The notes under the pieces: generated by a model
The model's input: the letters and a program-made list of their open reading frames with translations, nothing else
The model's database searches: none
Told to the model about the DNA's origin: nothing
Program-made: the position numbers and the translations under genes
In this document: positions 8,764 through 17,183 of the stretch, in pieces
How positions within the stretch are numbered: the stretch's first letter is position 1
Layout of the letters: each line of letters opens with the position of its first letter
From: Vitreoscilla stercoraria DSM 513
GTDB lineage: Bacteria > Pseudomonadota > Gammaproteobacteria > Burkholderiales > Neisseriaceae
Reading direction: 5' to 3'
NCBI RefSeq assembly: GCF_000382305.1
Contig: NZ_KB908022.1
Span: 1-64,000 of the forward strand
DNA length: 64,000 nucleotides

Positions 8764-9748
8764 ATGGTAAAACAAACAAAAATGGCAGCAATGGCTGGGT
8801 TTGGTAATGGGTGTGTTGGCTTTGGCAGCGTGCCAACCACAAAAAGCGGCTGTGGATGCCAAGCAAAGCCAAGCCATTGCCAATGAAGAGTTGCGCATCG
8901 GTTACATCGGTCCTAGTAAAACCGCAGGTGGTGCTGTTGGTTGGGCATTGCACCAAGGGTCTTTGCAAAAAGCGGTGGCACCGATTGGTTTTGGTAGTGT
9001 GAAAGAGTATGTGTTTGCCAATGGACCAGATTTGAGTGAGGCTTTGTTGAGCAATAAATTGGATGTGGGCATTTTTGGTGACACGCCTGCTTTGACCGCC
9101 CAAGCCAATCGTGGTGGCAGTACCTTGATTGGTTTCAATGCAGTAGGGCACGATGTGTGGCTGATGGGACGCGAAGGCATTGAAACCTTGGCGGATTTGG
9201 AAGGTAAAAATGTCGGTGTGCCTAATGGTTCTTACATGCACCGCTACGTCAGTGGTTTGATTTCACAAGGCTTGCTTAAAAATGTGACGCTCAACTATTT
9301 GTTGCCCCGCGATGCACAATCGGCGTTAAGTCGCGGTGACATCGATGCTTTTGCCGCGCCAATTCAATTGGGACCGCAATTGCAAGCGTTGAATTACAAC
9401 ACCGTTGATTTGGCGAGCAAACATGGTTTAGAGGGCAACAGTGTGATTGTGGTGACGGATGAATTTTTAAGCAGAAATCCACAATTTTTCAAAACCTTCG
9501 ATTCAGTGCGTCGCCAAGCGGTCAAAGAGTTGCAAGCGCAACCGGATGCGTATTATCAATATTATTTGAAATACACCGATTACAAAGAACCCATCATTCG
9601 GGCATCTTTTCCGATGAGCACTTATTTGGAAGACACTTTCCCTGAAAAAGGCATGGCTTTGCTAGCAGGCACCAAAAGCTTTTTGTTGCAGCAAAAAATT
9701 GTCCAAAAAGATGTGAATGTGGACAAATGGTTGATCAATACCAATTGA
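8764..9748 (+). pseudogene. ABC transporter substrate-binding lipoprotein (SsuA/NMT1-like), 5' end frameshifted
   Basis: From about 8783 to 9748 the frame encodes a periplasmic binding lipoprotein: a hydrophobic segment GLVMGVLALAAC with a lipobox Cys, then LRIGYIGPSKTAGG and DVGIFGDTPALTAQ, typical of aliphatic sulfonate, taurine or nitrate binding proteins. No ATG joins the full signal peptide in frame. The ATG at 8764 reaches it only if one A is removed from the A5 run at 8778-8782, giving MVKQTKWQQWLGLVMG, a good signal peptide. The ATG at 8756 is in frame but meets TAA at 8768. A start at TTG 8801 or ATG 8807 would leave no charged n-region. No ABC permease or ATPase gene is adjacent. 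Confidence 0.7.
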
Positions 9749-9763
9749 GTTTTGGTATTTTGT

Positions 9764-9799
9764 ATTCAAGCGTCCTGTAAGGTTACAGGACGCTTGAAT
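9764..9799. terminator. DUS-pair bidirectional terminator
   Basis: ATTCAAGCGTCCTGTAA and TTACAGGACGCTTGAAT form a 17-bp stem with a 2-base loop. It lies between two convergent genes (ends at 9748 and 9828) and can serve both. Confidence 0.85.
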
Positions 9800-9827
9800 T
9801 GAGATATTTTGAAAATGTTGGGGGTGG

Positions 9828-11114
9828 TCAAATGCAATCACGCAAACGGTAATACATTTTGCCCAAAGCTTCTAAAGGTGCGGCAAAACGGTCATTGCCA
9901 ATGAAATTGGGATTGTGCAATTCTTGGTAGCGTTGGAGGCGAGTGGTATTGCCTAAAATCGCTTCCGAAACCGCGCGAGCCGCCGCTAGCGTGGGCAAAA
10001 TACCGTGTCCTGAAAAGCCTTGTAGCCAATAGACATCGTTGTGTTGACCCACATCAGGCGTACGCCGCACCGTACAATCCAAATGTCCGCCCCATGCATA
10101 ATCTATTTTAACGTGTTTCAATTGTGGAAAAAACCGTGTCATCATCGGTTGCATGAATGCGGCAATGTCTTTAGGCAAGCCACCCATATACGTACAACCA
10201 CCGCCAAACAACAAACGTTTGTCTGCGCTCAAGCGAAAATAATCCAAAATAAATTGGTTGTCGGTAACGCAAACATTGGTTGGCAATAAAGATTGCCACA
10301 AAGCTTCATCCAAAACTTCAGTCGCCACTTGCAAACAGCCGACAGGCAAAATGCGTTTTTTCAAGGTCGCATCCAAATCATCAATATACGCATTGCATGC
10401 TAAAACCAAACGTTGGCAACGAATTTGACCTTGGGGCGTATTGACCAAAAAACCGTTTTTTTGGCGTTGGTAATTCAAAGCAGGTGTTTGTTCAAAAATC
10501 GGAACATGATGGCGTTGCAAAGTATCGGCTATGCCATAACACAATTTCATTGGGTGTAAGTGCCCACCGTTGTTATCTAGCAAACCCGCTTGATAGCGAT
10601 TGGACGCAATGTATTGGGGCAAATCTTGTTTGGCAATGAATTGCAAACCTTCATAATGCCATTTGTTGGCTGCGTCTTCTTGCCACTTTTTCAAACTATC
10701 CACACGTGAAGGTTTGACTGCACACCACAAATGTCCCACTTGATAATCCACTTCAAAACCATGTCGCAATGGCAAATCTCGAATTTCTTGTCCCGCCCAT
10801 TCCATGTCTTGCCACAACGCCAAAGCATCGCCATAGCCCAAATCATGTTCCAGCGGTTCCATATCGCAAGACCAGCCTAAAATCGCTTGTCCACCATTGC
10901 GTCCTGAAGCTGCCCAAGCAATGCGGCTCGCTTCAATGATGGCCACATCGGTGTGCCCGTTTTCTATTAGTTTTAATGCCGTATGCAAACCACTGAAGCC
11001 TGCGCCCACAATCAAAACATCACATTCTAAAGCGTCCTGTAATGGTGGAAAAGTAGTCCAATTTTGGCTCTGAGCATAATAAGAATTGATGTGTTGCTGT
11101 GCAGATTGAAACAT
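9828..11114 (-). CDS. FAD-dependent amine oxidoreductase (PuuB/OrdL-like)
   Basis: This is a DAO-family flavoenzyme of 428 residues. The N-terminal FAD fold reads DVLIVGAGFSGLHTALKL (about residues 31-48), followed by ASGRNGGQAILGWS, a motif typical of gamma-glutamylputrescine oxidoreductase-like proteins. The C-terminal part has WGGHLDCTVRRTPDVG and GFSGHGILPTLAAARAV, which complete the FAD and substrate pocket. The family oxidises secondary or primary amines with O2, giving aldehyde, ammonia and peroxide; the precise substrate cannot be read from sequence. The start at 11114 has an AAGGA site. A DUS (AAAGCGTCCTGTAA) lies at 11029-11042 inside the gene. The divergent neighbour is a thioesterase. 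Confidence 0.8.
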   Translation of the reverse strand: MFQSAQQHINSYYAQSQNWTTFPPLQDALECDVLIVGAGFSGLHTALKLIENGHTDVAIIEASRIAWAASGRNGGQAILGWSCDMEPLEHDLGYGDALALWQDMEWAGQEIRDLPLRHGFEVDYQVGHLWCAVKPSRVDSLKKWQEDAANKWHYEGLQFIAKQDLPQYIASNRYQAGLLDNNGGHLHPMKLCYGIADTLQRHHVPIFEQTPALNYQRQKNGFLVNTPQGQIRCQRLVLACNAYIDDLDATLKKRILPVGCLQVATEVLDEALWQSLLPTNVCVTDNQFILDYFRLSADKRLLFGGGCTYMGGLPKDIAAFMQPMMTRFFPQLKHVKIDYAWGGHLDCTVRRTPDVGQHNDVYWLQGFSGHGILPTLAAARAVSEAILGNTTRLQRYQELHNPNFIGNDRFAAPLEALGKMYYRLRDCI

Positions 11115-11299
11115 GACATATCCTTAAATTGGCTGTTTGATTCCAATATCAGTGTAGCGATAAGGCTTGTTTATGCACAACAAATATTGATTTGAAATTT
11201 AAAAATGACTAAAACATAAATTTATTTGATGTTAATATTTAGATGATTGGCATCAAAATAAAGTCAAGCCAAATCAAATCCATACTACAAAGGAAGAAA

Positions 11300-12094
11300 A
11301 TGACAGCTTATTATCAATTGATTCATCGTGAACACCATGACCATGGTCAAGTCGTTGCCCAATACCAACCTTTACAGGCCGCTCAAGGTGCTTGGAACGA
11401 GCATGAGCAACACATGGCGGCGGCTACAGGGATTATTTGTGCCGAGTTGGAGCAGTTTCAGCCACGCAGCGATGTGCGCATTGGAAAAGTCAATTTGGAT
11501 ATTTGGGGCATGATTCCGCTGAAGCCATTTAGCATTACCACTCAAGTGATTCGGGCAGGGCGCACAATTGAATTGTTGGAAGCGACCATGGCTGTTGGTG
11601 GCAGAGCGTGCATCGTGGCGCGTGCGTGGCGAATGCAAACGAGTGATACGAGTGCGATTGCGGGTACAGAAGACCGTGGTATAGTGAATTTTGATGCCTT
11701 GCCTGATTGGGATGGCATGAATGTTTGGGGCGGTGGTTTTATTCAGAGTTTGCGTTTTAAAGCCGATAGTGAACGCCGTGCTGGGGCAGGTATTGTATGG
11801 CTGAGCAATGATTTGGATATGATTGAAGGACAAACCACGCCTGATTGGGTGCGTTTGATGGGCATGGTCGATACCGCCAATGGCATCGTCACTCGCGCCC
11901 AACCGCATGAATGGGCATTTCCGAATTTGGATTTGAACATTGATTTGCTGCGTCTGCCACAAGGCAAATGGCTGGGTTTGGATACGGTACAGCAATATGG
12001 CAGCGATGGTATTGGCTTAACGAGCTCGGTTTTGCACGATGAGTTAGGTGTCTTCGGCCGCAGCGAACAGATTCTGACTTTGCGCCAAATGTGA
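11300..12094 (+). CDS. Acyl-CoA thioesterase-like protein (double hotdog)
   Basis: The product of 264 residues starts at the ATG at 11300, which follows AAAGGAAG; an earlier in-frame ATG at 11243 has no such site. It resembles the TesB-like thioesterase family with two hotdog folds: DVRIGKVNLDIWGMIPLKPFSITTQVIRAG-type N-terminal repeat (about residues 53-85), and a second half containing WAFPNLDLNIDLLR and a terminal SVLHDELGVFGRSEQ. The family hydrolyses acyl-CoA thioesters in the cytoplasm. A DUS lies at 11372-11386. It is transcribed away from the amine oxidase gene and ends at a DUS hairpin (12109-12145). Confidence 0.75.
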   Translation: MTAYYQLIHREHHDHGQVVAQYQPLQAAQGAWNEHEQHMAAATGIICAELEQFQPRSDVRIGKVNLDIWGMIPLKPFSITTQVIRAGRTIELLEATMAVGGRACIVARAWRMQTSDTSAIAGTEDRGIVNFDALPDWDGMNVWGGGFIQSLRFKADSERRAGAGIVWLSNDLDMIEGQTTPDWVRLMGMVDTANGIVTRAQPHEWAFPNLDLNIDLLRLPQGKWLGLDTVQQYGSDGIGLTSSVLHDELGVFGRSEQILTLRQM

Positions 12095-12108
12095 TTGGAA
12101 GATATCAA

Positions 12109-12145
12109 TAAAAGGCGTCCTGTAAAACTTACAGGACGCCTTTTA
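12109..12145. terminator. DUS-pair terminator upstream of the Zorya-like module
   Basis: TAAAAGGCGTCCTGTAA and TTACAGGACGCCTTTTA form a 17-bp stem with a 3-base loop, ending in a T run. It closes the thioesterase transcript and forms the left border of the zorA-like operon. Confidence 0.85.
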
Positions 12146-12229
12146 GAATATTTATATTGAATTGATAATTTAATTATTTGGAATAAATATATCTTTCATT
12201 CATAATATGCCTCGTTTTATTTTAAATAA

Positions 12230-13720
12230 ATGATTGCAGAGTGTGGTATGTCTTATCATCTAGTGGCTATTGTGGTAATTACCCTGGTCAGTCTTATATT
12301 TGTCATCTTGACTTTCAAGACTCAAAAAATTTTCAAAGAAGCACCAAGCTTTTTAATTACTTTAGGGATTGCGTTCACATTTTATGGCATTGCCAGTGGT
12401 TTGAAGGATTTTGATATTAATGATCCTAGCACCAGTTTAAGTACGTTGATTGATGGTATTAAAACAGTGTTTTGGGGTTCATTTGCGGGCGTTGTTGCAG
12501 CATTGCTAATGAGAATTAGCAATGCTGTATTCAAGCAATATCTACCTAAAAAAATGACTAAAGAAGATGAAGCCACGCAAAGATATTTGTTAGAGCATTC
12601 TGCTAGTGCCAAATTACAAAAACAAAATCATGATTTATTCATAGTGATGAATAAGACTTTGGAGCAAAATAACCAGCATTTGGTTGATGGATTAGGTCAG
12701 TTGGGTGCGAGTTTTTCTGCAAATGCCAAAAATAATTTACAAGATACACTTGGACAAATTTTACCGATTTTGCAGCGTTTAGAGGATTCACAAAACAAAT
12801 CCCATACAGCTTTGGTAGTGGAAGAATTGCGTATTCTAAAGCAACACATGCAAGGACAGATATTACCAACTTTAGAGCGTTTGGAAGTTTCTCAAAACCA
12901 ATCACATACCACATTCTTGAATCAGGAAATGGCAAAGTTGCGTTTGTCGTTTGATGAGTTTGCCAAACAGCAAGCCGAGCAAAATGCACAATTGTTTATT
13001 CAAGCTTTGGAGCAAGCCATCAAAGATTTCAATGAGCAATTGGCAACTCAATTGGGTGAGAATTTCCGAGAGTTGAATCAGGCAGTCTTTAAGTTGACCA
13101 ATTGGCAAGAAAATTATGCCCAGCATGTTGAGCATCAAACTGAGGCTTATGAACAAATGGTCGGCTATGTGGAAACCACTAAAGATCAATTTAATCATTT
13201 TGCGCATCGAGCACAGAGCTTTTCCAAAGTGGCAGATGCTTTGGATGGTGCATTGGGTACATTGGCACAACGCCAAGAGGCGATTGAGCGGCACTTGAAC
13301 ACGTTCTATCAAGAAATGCAGACTAAAGCATACGATGTGGAACAGTTGCGTCAGCATTTACAAGACTCATTTGATAATATCAAATCTATGCACCAAGAAC
13401 ATCAGCAGCAAATATTAGATTTGACTAACAGTAGCGTACAATATTTCACGCAAATGACGCAAAAACAAGGTGATTTTGCGCAGCGCACCAGTAGAGAAGT
13501 GGAGCAATTACAGCAAAAAATTAACCAAGAATTCAGCAGTGCCCAAACCCATTTGCTGGAGCAAATGAGCATGATGCAAAAACAACATGAAAATGCGCTC
13601 AATACCTCTTTGCAAGGCTTGGCACGCCAATTGGCATCGTTGTCAGCACAATTTACCAATGATTACGGTCCGATTACGAATAATTTGAAAGAAATTGTCA
13701 GAATGAATGTGAGAGCGTGA
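12230..13720 (+). CDS. zorA: ZorA-like MotA/TolQ/ExbB-family motor protein
   Basis: The 496-residue protein has three hydrophobic segments near its start (about residues 8-29, 38-57 and 76-97, the last WGSFAGVVAALLMRI) followed by some 390 residues rich in Gln, Glu, Leu and Lys that are predicted to form long coiled coils. This is the layout of ZorA, the MotA-like stator subunit of Zorya anti-phage systems, whose long cytoplasmic tail is thought to transmit a signal to nuclease partners. The gene is followed one base later by a MotB-like gene and then an HNH nuclease gene, which strongly supports the assignment. The start may be ATG 12230 or, with a more natural N-terminus (MSYHLVAIV), ATG 12248. 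The coding sequence is more AT-rich than neighbouring housekeeping genes, suggesting acquisition. Confidence 0.8.
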   Translation: MIAECGMSYHLVAIVVITLVSLIFVILTFKTQKIFKEAPSFLITLGIAFTFYGIASGLKDFDINDPSTSLSTLIDGIKTVFWGSFAGVVAALLMRISNAVFKQYLPKKMTKEDEATQRYLLEHSASAKLQKQNHDLFIVMNKTLEQNNQHLVDGLGQLGASFSANAKNNLQDTLGQILPILQRLEDSQNKSHTALVVEELRILKQHMQGQILPTLERLEVSQNQSHTTFLNQEMAKLRLSFDEFAKQQAEQNAQLFIQALEQAIKDFNEQLATQLGENFRELNQAVFKLTNWQENYAQHVEHQTEAYEQMVGYVETTKDQFNHFAHRAQSFSKVADALDGALGTLAQRQEAIERHLNTFYQEMQTKAYDVEQLRQHLQDSFDNIKSMHQEHQQQILDLTNSSVQYFTQMTQKQGDFAQRTSREVEQLQQKINQEFSSAQTHLLEQMSMMQKQHENALNTSLQGLARQLASLSAQFTNDYGPITNNLKEIVRMNVRA

Positions 13721-13721
13721 T

Positions 13722-14441
13722 ATGTTGATGCTCAAGCATAACCAAAATCAAGATAGCGCAGATGCAGAACACTGGATCAGTTTGAGCGATTTGATGACAG
13801 CGCTGATGATGTTATTTTTACTCATTAGTGTGGTGTATATGATTAAAGTGCAGGATTCAGTTGATATTCCTCGTATTTTTAAAGCCGACCAACAGCAAAT
13901 GCATGCGCAAATGCATGAGCAATTTAAAGATAAGTTGAATAAATGGGGAGCGGTGTTAAACCCTGATTTGACGGTGCGATTCAATCATCAAGATATTCAA
14001 TTTGCTACTGGCTCACAGCAGTTACGTCCTGAATTTCAGCGTGCATTGGATGAGTTTTTTCCGCAATATTTGCATATTTTAATGCAAGAAGAGTATCGAG
14101 ATAAAATCAAAGAGATTCGTATTGAGGGACATACTTCGTCTTTGTGGGTAGAGGGAATGTCAGAAGATGAGGCATACATTAAAAATATGAATTTGTCTCA
14201 AGGACGAGCGCAAGAAACTTTGATTTATCTGCTCACACATCCTAGTTTGAATCTAGAAGAACGGCAATGGCTCAAACAAAAATTCCGCGCTATTGGTTTT
14301 TCTTCTTCGCAATTACTCAATTCAAAAGGCTTAGATTTACAGGTAAATGAACAAGAAGACACCAAGCAATCGCAACGGGTCGAATTTCGTGTAGTGACCA
14401 ATACCGAAGACAAAATTCGTGAAATGGTTGGGGATAAATAG
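13722..14441 (+). CDS. zorB: ZorB-like MotB/OmpA-domain protein
   Basis: The 239-residue protein has a short cytoplasmic N-terminus, then a single membrane helix beginning WISLSDLMTALMMLFLLIS (residues 18-36). Asp23 lies at the position of the proton-binding Asp of MotB. The periplasmic part is an OmpA/MotB peptidoglycan-binding domain: VRFNHQDIQFATGSQQLRP, EIRIEGHTSS, SQGRAQETLIYLL and, near the end, QSQRVEFRVV. ZorB is known to form with ZorA a proton-driven complex anchored to peptidoglycan. The start is one base after the zorA stop, so translation is likely coupled; the nuclease gene follows after 5 bases. Confidence 0.85.
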   Translation: MLMLKHNQNQDSADAEHWISLSDLMTALMMLFLLISVVYMIKVQDSVDIPRIFKADQQQMHAQMHEQFKDKLNKWGAVLNPDLTVRFNHQDIQFATGSQQLRPEFQRALDEFFPQYLHILMQEEYRDKIKEIRIEGHTSSLWVEGMSEDEAYIKNMNLSQGRAQETLIYLLTHPSLNLEERQWLKQKFRAIGFSSSQLLNSKGLDLQVNEQEDTKQSQRVEFRVVTNTEDKIREMVGDK

Positions 14442-14446
14442 CGTTT

Positions 14447-15268
14447 ATGCATATTTTTGATTTTTTACAGGACGATGAATTCAATCAATTGCGTGAGCAA
14501 ATGAATGCACCGTTGTTGGAAACGACCAATGCTTTTGTGAACGTGGCGGGATTGACACAGCAAGAATGGGTGGCATTGCGTAATGGCGGTTTGGAAATTG
14601 ACTCCAAACTCATCAAACAAGGCAAAGACGGTACTTTGTCTTACAAAGACGTGCGTGTGACTTTGAACATTCGTGACATCAATGCCAATACTTCACGTGA
14701 ATTGTCTTTGCCAAAAATTCACATTGGCTATTGTAAAACTTTGGATGAAATGCAAAGAAATGCACGTTTTGAGCGCTACATTGTGTCGATGGAAAAACAT
14801 ATGAATCGGCAAATCAATGTGGTCAAAGACAATCAAACCGTCAATTCAGATGAGCATGAATTGGATGTGTGTCGCAATTGCTTGGGGCTTTTGAGCTGGA
14901 AAAGATATCATGGAGGTATGACGTTGGCAGCGAAAAATCAAATTGTGGCAGAATTCAGTTTGGTGGAATTTTTTGAAAAATACCCACAAACCTTGAAATT
15001 AGAAGAGTATGAGCAACTGCATACTGAGCAATCGCAACCGAGTAATGTGTATCATAAAAACTGGGCAGAGATTTCGTTGAAAGTGCGTGAGCGCATGAAT
15101 TGGCAATGTGAAGAGTGTGATGGTGATTTTCGGCACAACAAGCGCCAATTGCACGTTCATCATGTCAATGGTTTGAAGTATGACAATTCTTCAAAAAATT
15201 TGCGTGCGTTGTGCCATGATTGCCATGCAAAACAACCTTATCATGGTCATATGTTGGCAAAATCTTAA
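14447..15268 (+). CDS. HNH endonuclease, ZorE-like effector
   Basis: The 273-residue protein ends in an HNH nuclease domain: Cys221/Cys224 (CEEC), LHVHHVNGLKYDN with the catalytic HH at 238-239, Asn251 in the NLRALC segment, and Cys256/Cys259 (CHDCH). The two CxxC pairs would bind a structural zinc. The first 200 residues are not a fold I recognise; they include a second small Cys pair (VCRNC near residue 145). In type II Zorya the third gene, zorE, encodes an HNH protein, so position and domain both fit, but I cannot confirm that the N-terminal part is homologous. The gene starts 5 bases after the zorB stop. A near-DUS, TTACAGGACGATGAA, lies at its 5' end (14464-14478). Confidence 0.75.
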   Translation: MHIFDFLQDDEFNQLREQMNAPLLETTNAFVNVAGLTQQEWVALRNGGLEIDSKLIKQGKDGTLSYKDVRVTLNIRDINANTSRELSLPKIHIGYCKTLDEMQRNARFERYIVSMEKHMNRQINVVKDNQTVNSDEHELDVCRNCLGLLSWKRYHGGMTLAAKNQIVAEFSLVEFFEKYPQTLKLEEYEQLHTEQSQPSNVYHKNWAEISLKVRERMNWQCEECDGDFRHNKRQLHVHHVNGLKYDNSSKNLRALCHDCHAKQPYHGHMLAKS

Positions 15269-15286
15269 TAGGTATGTCGATTTAAA

Positions 15287-15317
15287 AAAGCGGCCTGTAA
15301 ACTTTACAGGACGCTTT
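15287..15317. terminator. Hybrid DUS-pair terminator right of the Zorya-like module
   Basis: The left arm is AAAGCGGCCTGTAA (GG form) and the right arm TTACAGGACGCTTT (GT form), giving a stem with one G-A mismatch and a 3-base loop. It lies between the convergent nuclease gene and hisD, so it can terminate both, and forms the right border of the module. Confidence 0.8.
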
Positions 15318-15338
15318 AAACATATAAAATCCAAAACT

Positions 15339-16637
15339 TTACGCTTCGGTTTCCATGCGCATTTCGGCAGCGCGAGCATGCGCGGTTAAGCCTTCGCCGT
15401 GTGCCAAGATGCTGGCGATGCTGCCCAATTTTTGTGCGCCTGCTTGAGACACTTGAATGAGGCTAGAGCGTTTTTGGAAGTCGTACACGCCCAAAGGAGA
15501 GGCAAAGCGGGCAGTGCGGCTCGTTGGCAAAACGTGGTTGGGGCCTGCGCAATAGTCGCCCAAGCTTTCGCTGGTATACGCACCCATGAAAATCGCGCCT
15601 GCGTGGCGGATTTTCGGTGCCCATTGTTCGGCATTTTCAACCGACAATTCCAAATGTTCAGGTGCCAAATAATTTGCCACTTCGCACGCTTCGTCCAAAT
15701 CTTTCACGAGTACAATTGCGCCGCGGTTGTTTAAGGACGCTTCGATGATGTCACGACGCGGCATGGTTTCAATCAAGCGGCTCATCGCTTCTTGTACTTG
15801 TGCTGCATATGTTGCCGAAGTGGAAATCAAAATCGATTGAGCGATTTCGTCGTGTTCGGCTTGGCTGAACAAGTCCATCGCCACCCAGTCAGCTGGCGTT
15901 GAACCGTCGGCAATCACTAAAATTTCGCTCGGACCTGCGACCATGTCGATGCCGACAATACCGAATACACGGCGTTTGGCAGCGGCGACAAAAGCGTTAC
16001 CTGGGCCTGTGATTTTGTCGACTTGTGGAATGGTTTCAGTGCCGTAAGCCAAAGCTGCTACCGCTTGAGCGCCGCCTACAGTGAAAATTTGCGTCACGCC
16101 TGCGACATAAGCGGCAGCCAACACGATGTCATTGCGCTCGCCTTTGGGTGTTGGCACAACCATGATGATTTCTTTGACGCCAGCAACGTGAGCAGGCATG
16201 GCATTCATCATCACCGAGCTTGGATAAGAGGCTTTGCCACCCGGAACATAAATGCCCACACGATCAAGTGCAGTGATTTGTTGACCTAAAACTGTACCGT
16301 CTTCATCGGTGTATTGCCAAGAAGCTTGTTTTTGATGTTGGTGATAAGACTCGATGCGTTTGGCAGCGGTGGTCAAGGCGTTTTGTACATCGCTTGAGCA
16401 ACGCTCGAAAGCGGCCTGTAAATCGGCTTGGCTCAACGTCAAATCCGCCATGGATTGTGCGTTCATACCATCAAAGCGGTTGGTATATTCAATCACCGCT
16501 GCATCGCCACGGTTTTGTACATCATGACAAATATCCGCCACGATTTGATCGATTTTAGGGTCTTGTGCCGTTTCAAAAGCTTGTAAATCTTTGAGTTGTT
16601 GCCAAAAATCAGTAGAAGCAGAATTCAGTTGTTTCAT
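15339..16637 (-). CDS. hisD: Histidinol dehydrogenase
   Basis: HisD catalyses the last two steps of histidine synthesis, oxidising L-histidinol to L-histidine with two NAD+ and a bound Zn2+. The protein is 432 residues when started at the ATG at 16637 (MKQLNSAS), which has GGA six bases upstream; the longer frame would need a TTG. Visible motifs are GIYVPGGKASYPSSV, VDKITGPGNAFVAAAKR, DMVAGPSEILVIAD, AEHDE (catalytic Glu/His) and LAPEHLEL. No other his gene is adjacent. A DUS (AAGCGGCCTGTAAA) lies at 16409-16422. An upstream gap of about 0.5 kb separates it from the divergent ankyrin gene. Confidence 0.97.
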   Translation of the reverse strand: MKQLNSASTDFWQQLKDLQAFETAQDPKIDQIVADICHDVQNRGDAAVIEYTNRFDGMNAQSMADLTLSQADLQAAFERCSSDVQNALTTAAKRIESYHQHQKQASWQYTDEDGTVLGQQITALDRVGIYVPGGKASYPSSVMMNAMPAHVAGVKEIIMVVPTPKGERNDIVLAAAYVAGVTQIFTVGGAQAVAALAYGTETIPQVDKITGPGNAFVAAAKRRVFGIVGIDMVAGPSEILVIADGSTPADWVAMDLFSQAEHDEIAQSILISTSATYAAQVQEAMSRLIETMPRRDIIEASLNNRGAIVLVKDLDEACEVANYLAPEHLELSVENAEQWAPKIRHAGAIFMGAYTSESLGDYCAGPNHVLPTSRTARFASPLGVYDFQKRSSLIQVSQAGAQKLGSIASILAHGEGLTAHARAAEMRMETEA

Positions 16638-17183
16638 GGTGTGTCCAAAATGATGAGAGTCCAATCATGCGCCACAATATACAGCCGCTTTAGTGGCATA
16701 AACATTGTATTTTGCTTGATTATACCGTTAATTTTGCCATGATGATTTTGAAAACTTGTCGTTGGACTGATAGAAATGAACAATCATTGCGGATATTGGT
16801 TTGGATGAGGATGAATATTTGGCAGAAGATTGAGGATGACTTAGAGATGATTGAAGATATCTAAGATGTTGATAGCCGCTGTAAGTCGGAGCATTTTATA
16901 AGGTGTTTTTGTTGCAGTGCAACTTTTTTTTTCAAAGTGATACTTAATGTTAAAACTATGCATTTTTTTGATACCACATCTAGTGTTAGCTAAGATTGAA
17001 CTCATATTCATTCATAAGTTATAAAAATAATTATTGTAAATTTTAATCAAACATCATTATTTATTTTGTATAATTTTTAAACTTTATAGGCAATTAGCTA
17101 TGAGTAAAGTATAAGATTTCATTGTAAATATTGATTTATCAAGCTGATTCGATGGTTTAAAATATGCGATTGTGGAGAGAAAA
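16638..17183. other. AT-rich intergenic region between divergent hisD and ankyrin gene
   Basis: I see no convincing gene. The hisD-proximal part (about 16790-16870) has a run of GAT/GAA-rich triplets (GATGAGGATGAATATTTGG, GATTGAGGATGAC) broken by stops, which could be the remains of an acidic coding sequence. The rest is strongly AT-rich and presumably holds the promoters of both flanking genes. Confidence 0.4.

Noticed and set aside
6495..12108. Integrated mobile element next to tRNA-Arg
   Set aside because: No integrase, no repeated tRNA 3' end and no insertion-sequence ends could be found; the disrupted genes look like point lesions.
12230..14441. Reading zorA/zorB as TolQR, ExbBD or flagellar MotAB
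   Set aside because: The long coiled-coil tail, the OmpA-type domain, the absence of tol, ton or flagellar neighbours and the nuclease in third place fit Zorya better.
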